Part shown: positions 31,137 to 41,125 of the stretch, piece after piece
How positions within the stretch are numbered: the first letter of the stretch is position 1
How the letters are laid out: every line of letters starts with the position of its first letter
Assembly (NCBI RefSeq): GCF_006335145.1
Contig: NZ_VDMN01000008.1
Coordinates: 62,001 to 126,000, forward strand
Source: Aliirhizobium smilacinae
GTDB lineage: Bacteria; Pseudomonadota; Alphaproteobacteria; Rhizobiales; Rhizobiaceae
Length of the DNA: 64,000 nucleotides
Direction: 5' to 3'
Program-made: the position numbers and the translations under genes
The notes under the pieces: generated by a model
What the model was told of the DNA's origin: nothing
The model's input: the letters and a program-made list of their open reading frames with translations, nothing else
The model's database searches: none

Positions 31137-32616
31137 AGCCAAGCTCCCGCAAAAAGCCCATCATCCGCGCTTCTGCCGCATCCCGCTCGGCCTGAAGCTC
31201 GACCAGTTTTTCGACTTCCGCCGCGACATTGACCCGCTCGGCCTCTTCGCCCAGATGCACATACCGGCTGATATTAAGGTTGAAGTCGTTCGCCTCGATC
31301 TCGCTGACCGGCACCACACGCGCCAGCCGCTCAACATCGGCAAAGTCGCCATGGGCCCTCGCCAGCGTCGCGACATTAGCCTCCGAAAGCTGGTTCTGGT
31401 TCTTGCCGTCTACCTTCTGCTCGGCACCGTTGACGATCAGGATCTGACCTTTGCGCGCCGCGGGCTTCTGTTTGCGCACGATCAGGATGCAGGCCGGAAT
31501 GCCCGCGCCATAAAACAGGTTGGGCGCAAGGCCAATGACGGCCTCGATCAGATCATCCTTGATGAGCCCCTCGCGGATCTTACCCTCGGCACCACCGCGA
31601 AACAGCACGCCATGCGGCAGCACGACGCCGCAGACGCCATCCTCCTTCAGGCTCGCCACCATATGCTGCACGAAGGCGAGGTCGCCGTAAGACTTCGGCG
31701 GGCAGCCATAGCGGTCGCGGCCATAGGCGTCGCCATTCGACCAGACATCATGGCCCCAGCTTTTTAGCGAAAAGGGCGGGTTGGCCAGCACCCGGTCAAA
31801 GGTGCGGATGGCCTTCACGCTGTCACCCGTCAGATGTTTCGGCTCCAGCAGCGTATCGCCGCGCGCCACTTGTGCATCGTCGATATCATGCAGGAACAGG
31901 TTCATCTGGCAGATCGCCCAGGTGTTGAGGTTACGCTCCTGGCCGAACAGCGACAGACTTTTCGGGTTTTTGCCCTGCCGCTCCAGATGATGAACGGCTT
32001 CCAAGAGCATGCCGCCCGAGCCGCAGGTGGGGTCATAGATCGACATGCCTCCTTCGGGCTTCAGGCATTCGACGATCAGCCGCACGACCATCTTCGGCGT
32101 ATAGAACTCGCCACCCTTCTTACCGGCGTCATCGGCAAACTGCGCGATCAGATATTCATAAGCCTGGCCCAACACATCCGGCTCGACATCGGCATTGCGC
32201 AGGCGATAGGTTTCAAAATGCTGCAGCAGCTTTTCCAGCATGGCGTCCGGAAAGCGCTCCTTGTTGTTGAAATCGACATCCTGAAAGACACCGCGCAGCT
32301 TCATGTTCGCGTCTTCAATCGCGCGAAAGGCGGCGTTCAGATGCGTGCCTATGTCGGTTGTGTGCTTGCGCACATCCTTCCAGAAATGGGCCTTGGGAAT
32401 ATCGAAGCGGTGTTCTTCCGGATCGGCGGCGATGTCAGCATCGTTATAGCGCGCCAGCCGCTCCTCATACTCTTCCTCCCAGACGTCCGAGAGACGCTTG
32501 AAGAAAAGGAGACCGAAAATGTAGTGCTTGTAATCACCGGAATCGATCGATCCCCGTAGGATATCAGCCGCCCGCCAGAGATGGGTTTCTAGCTGCGCCA
32601 GGCTCAACGTCGTCAT
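31126..32616 (-). CDS. hsdM: Type I restriction enzyme, DNA methylase subunit (N6-adenine)
   Basis: HsdM (496 residues) methylates adenine and forms the M2S core. Motif I appears as YDPTCGSGGMLLEAV and motif IV as VLANPPFSLKSW; the N-terminal HsdM domain (LAQLETHLWRAADILRGSIDSGDYKHYIFGLLFFKRLSDVWEEE) is complete. It is the first gene of the hsdM-hsdS-hsdR-protease operon, which is therefore intact. Its promoter should lie in the 234 bp up to the divergent membrane-protein gene. Confidence 0.96.
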   Translation of the reverse strand: MTTLSLAQLETHLWRAADILRGSIDSGDYKHYIFGLLFFKRLSDVWEEEYEERLARYNDADIAADPEEHRFDIPKAHFWKDVRKHTTDIGTHLNAAFRAIEDANMKLRGVFQDVDFNNKERFPDAMLEKLLQHFETYRLRNADVEPDVLGQAYEYLIAQFADDAGKKGGEFYTPKMVVRLIVECLKPEGGMSIYDPTCGSGGMLLEAVHHLERQGKNPKSLSLFGQERNLNTWAICQMNLFLHDIDDAQVARGDTLLEPKHLTGDSVKAIRTFDRVLANPPFSLKSWGHDVWSNGDAYGRDRYGCPPKSYGDLAFVQHMVASLKEDGVCGVVLPHGVLFRGGAEGKIREGLIKDDLIEAVIGLAPNLFYGAGIPACILIVRKQKPAARKGQILIVNGAEQKVDGKNQNQLSEANVATLARAHGDFADVERLARVVPVSEIEANDFNLNISRYVHLGEEAERVNVAAEVEKLVELQAERDAAEARMMGFLRELGYVA

Positions 32617-32850
32617 TTATGCTCATACCTCACATCAGCCGCAGGCTGATCCTAACAAATCGCCGCGCACCGGCAAATTATCTGGACATGGGTCGCAAAG
32701 CGAATAGAAATTTGAGCACAATCTGTGGTGATGCCCGAGGTGAATCTTGAGCGGTATCAAACTGTTTCATTCCAAAGAAGGATTAGGGGAGCTTGTTGAC
32801 TTGCTAGCACCGTTCACAACCCCTCCCATTGGCATTAGGTTTCGCCAGTC

Positions 32851-33642
32851 GTGAGCTGCCGGCATAAAAAACAGGTTAGCTATCTGGAAGGCGTGGCGCT
32901 CGGGCTCTTTCTGGCGACATTGGCCTTTCTGTTCGCCTTTATGTTCATCGACTTCAAGCTGGCGAATGATGATTGGGTCGGATTTTTCGGCAGTATCGTC
33001 GTCGCTCTCTTTTCCATCGGTGCGGCATGGCTGGCGTTGCAGGGCAACAAGGCGCAAATACAGCAGGCGGCAGACTTAGAGGAAGAGCGGAGGCTTAGAT
33101 CTCTTGCCGCGGCCAGAGCCATGCTGCCCGCCGTCCTGTCGGAGATATGCCAGATTGCACAAAACAATCTGCGATTACGTTTCGTCCCCGGCCACGGGCC
33201 AATAGGCTCCGAGCTACCAGCCGCAACGGTCTTCCAACCGATGCCTGAGGGCGTAATTCCTGTGCTCAAGGAAGTGATCCAGTATGCGGACGCGGCTACG
33301 CAAGACCGACTGAGCAATATTCTCCGACACTTCCAGGTGTTCGAGGCTAGGCGGGTCGGAGCAGAAATCGCTTTGCTGGAGCCGATGGTTACCCAAGGGC
33401 AGCTTTCGACCTATAACGCGATTTCGGAGGTTTTGGGTTGGGCTGCTGTTTACGCCATATCTGAGAGCGCCTTCAGGTTCGCCCGTGGAATCTCATCGTC
33501 CATCCCCTCGGCAATTGGTGCCGCAGATGTCCGGCGGGCGTTCTTCAGTGCAGGTATCGTGTTGGAGAGTTACCCCCTTCTCGAGCAGCGGCTTACAGCG
33601 AGAGCGCAAGAAGGGCGGCTGGAGTTGCGATGGAATGATTGA
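32851..33642 (+). CDS. Two-helix membrane protein of unknown function
   Basis: The 263-residue protein has two transmembrane helices near the N-terminus (about residues 13-34, LEGVALGLFLATLAFLFAFMF, and 44-65, GFFGSIVVALFSIGAAWLAL) and then a helical cytoplasmic domain of about 195 residues starting with a coiled coil (NKAQIQQAADLEEERRLRSLAAARA). The start appears to be GTG at 32851 with a weak ribosome site. Small two-helix proteins with a cytoplasmic domain are common as effectors in defence islands, but nothing in the sequence proves such a role. It reads divergently from hsdM and in line with the GIY-YIG gene 51 bp downstream. Confidence 0.6.
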   Translation: MSCRHKKQVSYLEGVALGLFLATLAFLFAFMFIDFKLANDDWVGFFGSIVVALFSIGAAWLALQGNKAQIQQAADLEEERRLRSLAAARAMLPAVLSEICQIAQNNLRLRFVPGHGPIGSELPAATVFQPMPEGVIPVLKEVIQYADAATQDRLSNILRHFQVFEARRVGAEIALLEPMVTQGQLSTYNAISEVLGWAAVYAISESAFRFARGISSSIPSAIGAADVRRAFFSAGIVLESYPLLEQRLTARAQEGRLELRWND

Positions 33643-33693
33643 GCTATGCAGTCCTGTTCTACGGCCAAGTAAGCCTAAAGGAGGCCAAGAGCC

Positions 33694-34626
33694 ATGAGCT
33701 ACGATGAACAGATCGGTCGGGTTGTGAAGATATTCATAACCGGCAAGGATCCGCGAAGCCTCCGAACTGTCGAGCTCGACAACTGGACTGGTGTTGCGAT
33801 CACAGGGCAACCGGAGTTCTTCAAGAAAGCACTTGAAGCGGAGGTTTTGGCACGATCCTGCGTCTACCTGTTGATCAAGAGTGGTGCCGAGGACGACCTG
33901 CCGGAGATTTATGTCGGCGAGAGCGACGACTTCTCGCAGCGCTATACGAACGGCAAATTCCCCATCGAGTTTGACACATTCCTGATATTCACAAGCAAGG
34001 ATGACAACCTTACGCGTGCACACGTCAAATGGCTGGAGGAGAAGTTGTGGGCCATCCTCAAAGGCAATAGCGGAAAGGTGGTTGTTGCCAATGCAAATAA
34101 GCCCACAAGTTCGAATCTGCCTCGCGCCGATGTTGCGACGATGCGAACCTATCTTGGAAACATGATCTATGTTCTGGAAGCGCTTGGATATGATCTCTTC
34201 ACTGTAAAGGAGAGAACCTCGACATCGCCAGCCGGACAGGTGGAACAGGGTAACGACGAGGCGCACGACTTGATACTCGACCTCTATGCCACGCTGCCAA
34301 AGCGGGTCGATGATCGGGCGTTTCTTCGCTATGAGGATGGCGCCTACGTTCTAAAATCCGGCTCTAAGATCAACTTGAGGATCACGGAGAGTTTGCCGTC
34401 AAACGTTCGGAAGTTACGTGAGCAGTTGATTGAGGATGGCCGCCTCATCGAGGTTGGTGATCACATGGAACTCACCAGAGACATCCCCTTTTCGAAACCT
34501 TCACCGGCCTCCGCTCTCGTTAAGGGCCGAAGCTCTACCGGCTATCAGGACTGGTTGAGAGTGACAGACAGTGTGCCGCTCGGCGCAGCTCTTGGTATCG
34601 CGGCCGCTATAAAAGAGGTGGTCTAA
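33694..34626 (+). CDS. GIY-YIG nuclease family protein with DUF4357-like C-terminus
   Basis: The 310-residue protein contains a GIY-YIG-type domain at about residues 50-140: V57-Y58-L59 and I72-Y73-V74-G75 replace the GIY and YIG triplets, R83 follows in DDFSQRY and E115/E116 in VKWLEEKLWA provides the catalytic acid. The C-terminal part (about 230-310: FLRYEDGAYVLKSGSKI, LREQLIEDGRLIEV, SALVKGRSSTGYQDWL) resembles DUF4357, a domain often attached to GIY-YIG proteins and restriction systems. It is the last island gene before the right attachment repeat, and probably co-transcribed with the membrane-protein gene. Confidence 0.8.
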   Translation: MSYDEQIGRVVKIFITGKDPRSLRTVELDNWTGVAITGQPEFFKKALEAEVLARSCVYLLIKSGAEDDLPEIYVGESDDFSQRYTNGKFPIEFDTFLIFTSKDDNLTRAHVKWLEEKLWAILKGNSGKVVVANANKPTSSNLPRADVATMRTYLGNMIYVLEALGYDLFTVKERTSTSPAGQVEQGNDEAHDLILDLYATLPKRVDDRAFLRYEDGAYVLKSGSKINLRITESLPSNVRKLREQLIEDGRLIEVGDHMELTRDIPFSKPSPASALVKGRSSTGYQDWLRVTDSVPLGAALGIAAAIKEVV

Positions 34627-34668
34627 ACGGCGTAGTAAGGCCACACTGCCGGCGCACAAGACGCAAAG

Positions 34669-34820
<152 letters not shown>

Positions 34821-35126
34821 GCATCATCTTGATTGATTGGTTCGCACCAAGTCGTGGTGCCGGTGTTGCCACATTTCGTAGAAAACATGTTTTGTCATGA
34901 TCGTCATATCCTGATCCATCTTGGTACAGACGTCCGATTCAACGGCCCAAGGTGAAGCGCCGAACACGTGAATCCGTATCGCCTCGAGAGCTGCGTCAGG
35001 TTCTTGTCGTTATTGCATTCTCGACCAATCGCCTCTGTCGCCATGGCGCTTCTGCGCAGAAATTGGCCCCGAATTTGTCCCTTCATCACCGCGAAAAATA
35101 TTCTGCAAAATCTGGAATCAGATAAC
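34821..35126. other. Intergenic region between tRNA-Ser and dnaE2
   Basis: No credible gene is visible in these 306 bp. A small hairpin (GCACCA 34844-34849 with TGGTGC 34855-34860) follows the tRNA by 24 bp but lacks a T-run. The rest is unremarkable. Confidence 0.5.
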
Positions 35127-38100
35127 CTAGTGGAAATTCCGTCCTCTTGGCATGACCTGCCCCGGATCAGACCCCTGTAAATGGCAGGCGTCGAAGGTCT
35201 CACAAGGCTCGGTACGTGGTTTAACGGTCGAATGCGATTTTGGCTGCTGTGAACCACCATCGGATTTGAGCGCCTTGTCGGATCCTAGATCACCGAACTG
35301 CCCGGCTTCCCGATGAAGCAGGCTTAGCATCTGCGTAATGTCCTCGATATGCTCGACGACAGTATGGATGACCCCACTTTGGCTTTGCAGTCTTCCACGG
35401 ATCTTTACCAGCCGAGCACCCATCACCACGGAGCGATATTTTTCAAAGATCTTTGGCCAGACGATGGCATTGGCGACACCTGTCTCGTCTTCAAGCGTGA
35501 TGAAAATCACCCCCTTCGCTGACCCGGGACGCTGCCTTACCAATACGATGCCTCCGATCGTCACTCTTTGACCATTGCGGATATTGAGAAGGTCAACGCT
35601 TTGCGTAATACCCATGGACCGAAATTGGTCGCGCAGGAAGGAGACTGGATGAGCCTTGAGGGAAAGCGAAAGATGCCGATAGTCCTCAATCACCTCCTCC
35701 CCTGGCAGCATTAGGGGTAGCTGAGCCTGAGGCTCCGGCCGGAGGTTCATATGCTCCGCAATCTCGAACAAAGGAGCACGGTTCAGAGCACTTTTCACGT
35801 CGAGGCCTCTGACCGCCCATAATGCCTGTCTGCGGCCCAGCCCGATCGAACCGAAACCATCGGCATCCGCAAGCCGTTCGAGACTGGCTTTGTCCAATCC
35901 GGATCGGAACCAAAGATCGTGAACACTCTGATACCCCTCACTGCGATTGGCTGTAAGCTTGTCTCTCATGTCCTTTTCGTTCAGGCCCTTCACCTGACGA
36001 AAGCCGAGCCTTATTCCATACCGGGTTTTGATGACATCGCGCATGCTCTCATGCCGTTTTTCGATCCTGCCCGAATTGAATGTGATCTCCTCTAGGGTGC
36101 AGTCCCATTTCGACCGATTGACATCGACCGGAAGCACGCTCACCCCATGTTCGCGCGCATCCCGGATAAGCTGCGCCGGCGCATAAAATCCCATGGGCTG
36201 CGAGTTCAATAAAGCCGCGCAGAAGACATCCGGATAATAGGTTTTGATCCAGCAGGATGCATAAACGAGGAGAGCGAAAGACGCCGCATGGCTTTCCGGA
36301 AAACCGTATTCGGCAAACCCTTCGATCTGGCTGAAGCACTGTTTTGCGAAGTCTTCGGAATAATTGCGCTCAAGCATTCCATTGATGAAATCCCGTTCGA
36401 ATTCCTTGACGCGACCGGATCGCTTGAAGGTCGCCATGGAACGTCGAAGCTTATCCGCCTTCGCCGCAGGAAATCCGGCCGCGGTAATGGCGATCTGCAT
36501 CGCCTGTTCCTGAAATAACGGGACGCCCAGCGTTCTTTCTAAGACCCGTTCAAGAGCCGGATTCGGATATTCTATTGGCCGTCCATGGCGGCGATCTTCG
36601 CGGCGCTTGAGATAGGGATGAACCATGTTACCCTGAATAGGACCGGGCCGCACGATCGCCACTTCAACGACGAGGTCGTAGAATCGTTCGGGCCTAAGTC
36701 TGGGCAGCATGCTCATCTGTGCCCGGCTTTCAATCTGGAAAACCCCGATCGTATCGGCTCTGCATATCATTCCATACACATTGGGATCTTCGTCTTTTTC
36801 CAGAAGACCTGCGAGTGTTTCTTCGCGATCGTAGTGATGCCGCAAAAGCTCGAAAGCCTTTTTCAGGCACGTCAGCATGCCGAGCGCCAGAACATCGATC
36901 TTCAAAAGCTTCAGCGTATCGAGATCATCCTTGTCCCATTCGATCATATAGCGGCCCGGCATTGCCGTTTTCATGATCGGCACCACTTCGTCGAGTCTGT
37001 CACGTGTAATGAGAAACCCGCCGACATGCTGGGTCAAGTGCCGTGGAAATCCCATCAATTCCCGTGCATGGGCGATGACCTTTTTCGTCAGGGCATCACT
37101 GGCATCAAGGCCGGCGACCTTGGCATCACGCTCGGAAAGCCCATCTTCCGACCAACCCCAGACCGTGCTTGAAAGTGCCGCCTGAACATCTTCAGACAAC
37201 CCGAAAGCCTTGGCAACCTCACGACCAGCCATACGGGTCCGGTAGCTCGTCACCGCCGCCGTCAATCCGGCATGCCGATACCCATAATGCCTGTAAATAT
37301 ACTGGATGACCTCCTCGCGCCGCCCATGCTCGAAATCGACATCGATATCCGGCGGCTCGTTCCGTTCCGTTGAAATGAAGCGCTCGAAAAGCAAGGTCGT
37401 AAAAGTGGGATCAACGTCTGTGATTCCAAGACAGAAGCAGACCGTTGAATTGGCAGCAGAACCGCGCCCCTGACACAGGATTTTCAGCTCATGTCGCGCA
37501 TGCCAGACGATGTGGCGGACTGTCAGGAAATAGGGCTCGTATTCCATTTCCTTGATGAGATCGAGTTCGTAACGGATCTGCCGGGACACATCCGCTCGAA
37601 CGCCTTGAGGAAACCGCCTGTGCGCTCCTTCCCATGTCAACCGCTCGAGCGTCTCCGAGACGGTTTCTCCCGGCACACTTTCGTCCGGGTAATTGTGCTC
37701 CAATTCCTGCAGGGAAAAGTTCAGCTTGTTGAAGAATGTCGCCGTGTTCGTCACGGCATCGGAATAGGCATGAAAAAGACGCGCCATTTCGGATGCCGGC
37801 TTGATATGCCTGTCGCCATTCGGAGCAAGCCGAAATCCGGCGTCCTGGATCGTCACGTGATGGCGAATGGCAGTCACGACATCCGCCAGAGATCGCCGGT
37901 AGGGCAGGCTGAAAATCGGCAGGTTGGTCGCGATCAGAGGCACACGATTTTTACGCGCGATCCGGGCGAAGGTAGCAAAGACAAATGGATCGCGCCCGTC
38001 ATAGGTTGGCGACAGAGCGAGATAGATATTTTTGCGGAACTTCTCCCGAAACAAACCAAGCCGTGCATCGAGATCTGCGAGATAAACGCCATCTTCAGCG

Positions 38101-38561
38101 CGAGAAAAATCCGGTACCACCGCCAGCATCATCTCGTGAGACCATTCCAGAAAATCCCACTCTTCCAGAATGCAGGAGCCCTTCTCTGTTCTCAGATTGC
38201 CCGTGCTGAGCAGCCGGCAGAGATTGGCCCAGCCCTTTCGGTTCTGCGGATAGGCAAGGACATCCGGCGTACCATCCGAAAAGACGAGCCGGGCACCGGG
38301 ATGAAACCGGCATGGCTTTATGGCTTCTTCCTCACCCTCCTCCCTGCCCTTCTCCTTCTGCCGCTCGAAAAGCGCAGTCATCTCTTTGATCTGATTATAG
38401 GCACGCACCACGCCGGCAACGGAATTCCGGTCAGCAATTCCCAATCCGGAAAGACCGAGGACGCTGGCGGACAAGACCATCTCTTCAGGCCCTGCCGCGC
38501 CTTCGAGAAAAGAGAAGTTTGTCTTGGCACCGATCTCGAAAAACACGTCAGAATCCATCAT
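35127..38561 (-). CDS. dnaE2: Error-prone DNA polymerase DnaE2 (ImuC)
   Basis: The 1144-residue protein is a C-family polymerase of the DnaE2/ImuC branch, used for SOS mutagenesis with ImuA and ImuB. The PHP domain is at the N-terminus (FFEIGAKTNFSFLEGAAGPEEMV, the branch-typical opening), the polymerase core includes CQGRGSAANSTVCFCLGIT and EPPDIDVDFEHGRREEVIQYIYRHYG, and the OB domain lies near the C-terminus (VTIGGIVLVRQRPGSAKGVIFITLEDETG). It ends MPRGRNFH. The ATG at 38561 overlaps the imuB stop as ATGA; the frame opens eight codons earlier. It is the last gene of the imuA-imuB-dnaE2 operon. Confidence 0.96.
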   Translation of the reverse strand: MMDSDVFFEIGAKTNFSFLEGAAGPEEMVLSASVLGLSGLGIADRNSVAGVVRAYNQIKEMTALFERQKEKGREEGEEEAIKPCRFHPGARLVFSDGTPDVLAYPQNRKGWANLCRLLSTGNLRTEKGSCILEEWDFLEWSHEMMLAVVPDFSRAEDGVYLADLDARLGLFREKFRKNIYLALSPTYDGRDPFVFATFARIARKNRVPLIATNLPIFSLPYRRSLADVVTAIRHHVTIQDAGFRLAPNGDRHIKPASEMARLFHAYSDAVTNTATFFNKLNFSLQELEHNYPDESVPGETVSETLERLTWEGAHRRFPQGVRADVSRQIRYELDLIKEMEYEPYFLTVRHIVWHARHELKILCQGRGSAANSTVCFCLGITDVDPTFTTLLFERFISTERNEPPDIDVDFEHGRREEVIQYIYRHYGYRHAGLTAAVTSYRTRMAGREVAKAFGLSEDVQAALSSTVWGWSEDGLSERDAKVAGLDASDALTKKVIAHARELMGFPRHLTQHVGGFLITRDRLDEVVPIMKTAMPGRYMIEWDKDDLDTLKLLKIDVLALGMLTCLKKAFELLRHHYDREETLAGLLEKDEDPNVYGMICRADTIGVFQIESRAQMSMLPRLRPERFYDLVVEVAIVRPGPIQGNMVHPYLKRREDRRHGRPIEYPNPALERVLERTLGVPLFQEQAMQIAITAAGFPAAKADKLRRSMATFKRSGRVKEFERDFINGMLERNYSEDFAKQCFSQIEGFAEYGFPESHAASFALLVYASCWIKTYYPDVFCAALLNSQPMGFYAPAQLIRDAREHGVSVLPVDVNRSKWDCTLEEITFNSGRIEKRHESMRDVIKTRYGIRLGFRQVKGLNEKDMRDKLTANRSEGYQSVHDLWFRSGLDKASLERLADADGFGSIGLGRRQALWAVRGLDVKSALNRAPLFEIAEHMNLRPEPQAQLPLMLPGEEVIEDYRHLSLSLKAHPVSFLRDQFRSMGITQSVDLLNIRNGQRVTIGGIVLVRQRPGSAKGVIFITLEDETGVANAIVWPKIFEKYRSVVMGARLVKIRGRLQSQSGVIHTVVEHIEDITQMLSLLHREAGQFGDLGSDKALKSDGGSQQPKSHSTVKPRTEPCETFDACHLQGSDPGQVMPRGRNFH

Positions 38562-40126
38562 GCAAAAATCCCGTGGATACGCCATGTCGGCGGGGGATCG
38601 TCACCGTAGCGACCCAGGCGGAAAACCCAGAAAAGCCGCCCAAGCTCGCTTTCAAGACGGAAATAATCGCGTTCTTCTGCCTTATCGTCGTCAAGCCACC
38701 ATTCCGGTGCAATCCGCTCGGGTCCCTCGGCACGCGTGATCTTGTGCATGACATGCCGCCAACGGAATTGCTGCGGTGGACCATCGGGTACGGTGGCGGC
38801 AAAGGCTTCGACCGGTTCCGGACGACGCAAAAGCCGCAAAGGACGATCGGACTTCGGCTGAAACTGCAATTCTGCCCCGATATCCGGGCGCCTTTCCATT
38901 CCCGCAATCGCGGGAACGAACATTTCGGCGCATTCGGGAATATGACTTTGACGAAGCTGGTAAACCTGAAGACAGTTCGCGCCCAGCCGAGCCGAAACCC
39001 TGTCGATGAAATCCGCAAGTGATGCCTCTCTTTCGCTATTTCCTGCAAAATCGCTCTGAAGCGCATCGAAAACATCGTGCTGCAACACATTGAGCCGCAG
39101 GAGTTCGAAGCCGAAACCTGCATCGAGATCGTCATGAATGGAGTTGAGGCGCTCTGAAAACAGGCGGGAAATCCGTTTCGGGTCTCGTAACGGGCGCGCA
39201 GCGCCCGCAGAAATCCGAAATACCTTTCCATCGACACGGAAAAGAACAAGCTCGAAAACTCTCCCGCCGGCTCCACGATTTTCCAGGCTAAGCTTGAGTG
39301 AAGAAGCGATCTCGGCTGTCATCCCGAGAATATCTTCTTCAGCCTGGATCGGTTCGCTCAACTGGCGCTCCGCAGAAAGCGATGCCACCGGGCGCCGAGG
39401 CGAGATCGCTTCCTCGTTTGCACCGAGCGCCTGATCGAGCCTCAGCAGCAATTGCGCACCAAACCTGCGGGCAAGCGGTGCCCTTGGCATGGACATGATA
39501 TTGGCAACCCGCTTCAGACCAAGCTTGCTGAGCGAGGCGATCGTTCCCGTATCGAGGCGAAGCGCATGGGCAGGCAAGGCACTGAGTACATCCGCCATAC
39601 CTTCTGCGGCAATCACACCGCCACGACCGAACCGGCTGACAGCCCAGGACAGCCCAGGAGAGTTGGAAATCGCGCCACGCACATCAAAACCCATCTGCCG
39701 AAGCCGGGCGAGGATATCGGGAAGCATGACTTCCTCTCCCCCGAAAAGATGGGCACAGCCGGTGATATCAAGGAAAAGGCCATTTTCCCCATCCAATGCC
39801 ACAAGCGGCGTATAGCGATCACACCAATCGGCAATGGCTTCAAGAAGTGTAAGATCCGCCTTTTCATCCTCATCGAATACATCGACTTCCGGATACATCG
39901 CCCTTGCCTCGGCAAGCCCCTGCCCTCGCTTCAAACTGGTTGCTTCAGCGGCTTCGTCGAGTGATATCAGCCGTAATGCATTATCGCGCCGACCGGCGCA
40001 GACGATCGGCGGATGTTCAGGACGCTTTTTCGAACGCCAGGACAGACCCCAGAGCTTTCGGGCGATCCTGTCGGTCGGCAGATGCGGAAAGTGAAGCGCC
40101 AGAATGCGCTGGCCACTTGCCGACAA
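38558..40126 (-). CDS. imuB: ImuB, Y-family-like protein of the mutasome
   Basis: ImuB is a catalytically inactive Y-family polymerase homologue that links DnaE2 to the sliding clamp. The family opening SASGQRILALHFPHLPTDRI, then LLEAIADWCDRYTPLVALDGENGLFLDITGCAHLFGGE, and the FLESRAGGRVFELVLFRVDG-like region near residue 300 all fit. No ATG precedes the conserved opening at a suitable place; a TTG at 40126 gives 522 residues and is the likely start, though the frame is open another 50 codons, inside imuA. It overlaps imuA by 110 bp and dnaE2 by 4 bp. Confidence 0.9.
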   Translation of the reverse strand: MSASGQRILALHFPHLPTDRIARKLWGLSWRSKKRPEHPPIVCAGRRDNALRLISLDEAAEATSLKRGQGLAEARAMYPEVDVFDEDEKADLTLLEAIADWCDRYTPLVALDGENGLFLDITGCAHLFGGEEVMLPDILARLRQMGFDVRGAISNSPGLSWAVSRFGRGGVIAAEGMADVLSALPAHALRLDTGTIASLSKLGLKRVANIMSMPRAPLARRFGAQLLLRLDQALGANEEAISPRRPVASLSAERQLSEPIQAEEDILGMTAEIASSLKLSLENRGAGGRVFELVLFRVDGKVFRISAGAARPLRDPKRISRLFSERLNSIHDDLDAGFGFELLRLNVLQHDVFDALQSDFAGNSEREASLADFIDRVSARLGANCLQVYQLRQSHIPECAEMFVPAIAGMERRPDIGAELQFQPKSDRPLRLLRRPEPVEAFAATVPDGPPQQFRWRHVMHKITRAEGPERIAPEWWLDDDKAEERDYFRLESELGRLFWVFRLGRYGDDPPPTWRIHGIFA

Positions 40127-40952
40127 AGGAAGGTTTGTTTGGCTCTTGGGCGAGATGAAATTGGCGGTCACGAAGGTTCCACTCCAGACGAAAGGTGAGA
40201 GGAGCCGGGTTGCGGCTCTTCTCCAGGGTGATGTTAAAAACCGGATGACCGATGCTGCCGCCAAGCAAGCTGCCATCCACGAGACGCCGCTCTAAAGCCG
40301 GCGCCGGTTCGACAGACATGCGGAAGGAAGCGCTGCTGGCCTCCTCTTCTCCTGCATGTCGCAACAGGAAAAGCGGCCGCCCTGCCGCCTTTGCCCGAAG
40401 ATTGAGCCTTCGGCTTTCCGTCAAACCGAAAGGCTTCGGATTCCCGTGTATTTCGAAGATCGTCGCGACAAACGCTTTGCTTTCCAGCGCGGCCTCCGCC
40501 AACCACAAAGCATCATCCAGCCTGCGAGGCGATGCATGAAAGACCGTATGGGGATCTATGCCGAATTGCTTGATACCTCCGGCATAAGGAACGCCCGTTT
40601 CGCAAGCGGAGAACCCGTCAGCAATCCAGAGCAGCGGTCCTTCAATGGCTTTTCGAGCTTTCAGAAGCCCCACAAGCGATAGGACAAAGCCGCTTGCCGA
40701 TCCGGCATCATTGAAGGAACCGGAACGGATTTCGGTAAGCGTATCGAGCAGCAGGCCACCATTCAGCGCATCATCAAGACCCGGAATGTCGAAAGACAAT
40801 CGTTCATGGACGATCCGTCCTTCGCCGTCAGCCCGAATGGCGATATTCTCCATTTCTGCCGCAGCCACTGCCGGCAAATTTTTGCCTTCCAGTCTGGCGA
40901 TCTGTTCGCGCAGGGCAAAAAGCTTCTCCTGCGCCGCGGCGTTGCGTGCCAT
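40017..40952 (-). CDS. imuA: ImuA, RecA/SulA-like mutasome protein
   Basis: The 311-residue protein is ImuA, which interacts with RecA and ImuB in damage-induced mutagenesis. The N-terminal helix KLFALREQIARLEGKNLP and the RecA-like core DALNGGLLLDTLTEIRSGSFNDAGSASGFVLSLVGLL are typical; GPLLWIADGFSACETGVPYAGGIKQFG and LRLEWNLRDRQFHLAQEPNKP-like sequence follow. It is the first gene of the imuA-imuB-dnaE2 operon, and a LexA box lies 22 bp before its ATG. Confidence 0.93.
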   Translation of the reverse strand: MARNAAAQEKLFALREQIARLEGKNLPAVAAAEMENIAIRADGEGRIVHERLSFDIPGLDDALNGGLLLDTLTEIRSGSFNDAGSASGFVLSLVGLLKARKAIEGPLLWIADGFSACETGVPYAGGIKQFGIDPHTVFHASPRRLDDALWLAEAALESKAFVATIFEIHGNPKPFGLTESRRLNLRAKAAGRPLFLLRHAGEEEASSASFRMSVEPAPALERRLVDGSLLGGSIGHPVFNITLEKSRNPAPLTFRLEWNLRDRQFHLAQEPNKPSFVGKWPAHSGASLSASADRQDRPKALGSVLAFEKAS

Positions 40953-40974
40953 GGCGTCAGCTCCATTTCTAAAT

Positions 40975-40989
40975 GTTCACTTTATGTTC
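40975..40989 (-). promoter_or_regulatory. LexA (SOS) box of the imuA-imuB-dnaE2 operon
   Basis: The plus strand reads GTTC-N7-GTTC (GTTC at 40975-40978 and 40986-40989), i.e. GAAC-N7-GAAC on the coding strand. This direct repeat is the established LexA target of alphaproteobacteria. It lies 22 bp upstream of the imuA start, the right place to block transcription until DNA damage. Confidence 0.9.
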
Positions 40990-41125
40990 TTATAGATTCC
41001 AGAGCCCATTGGCGGAGTCAACAGCCGCAGGACAGGAATCTTTTCCTCATTTGCTATAGCGATGATTCTTATCTCGAAAAAAAGGAGCATCGGCCTTATA
41101 TGTCTCCTCACAAAAGGGAGAACCC

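Noticed and set aside
34904..35260. 118-codon minus-strand frame downstream of the right tRNA
   Set aside because: It overlaps the dnaE2 3' end, has no ribosome site or family resemblance.
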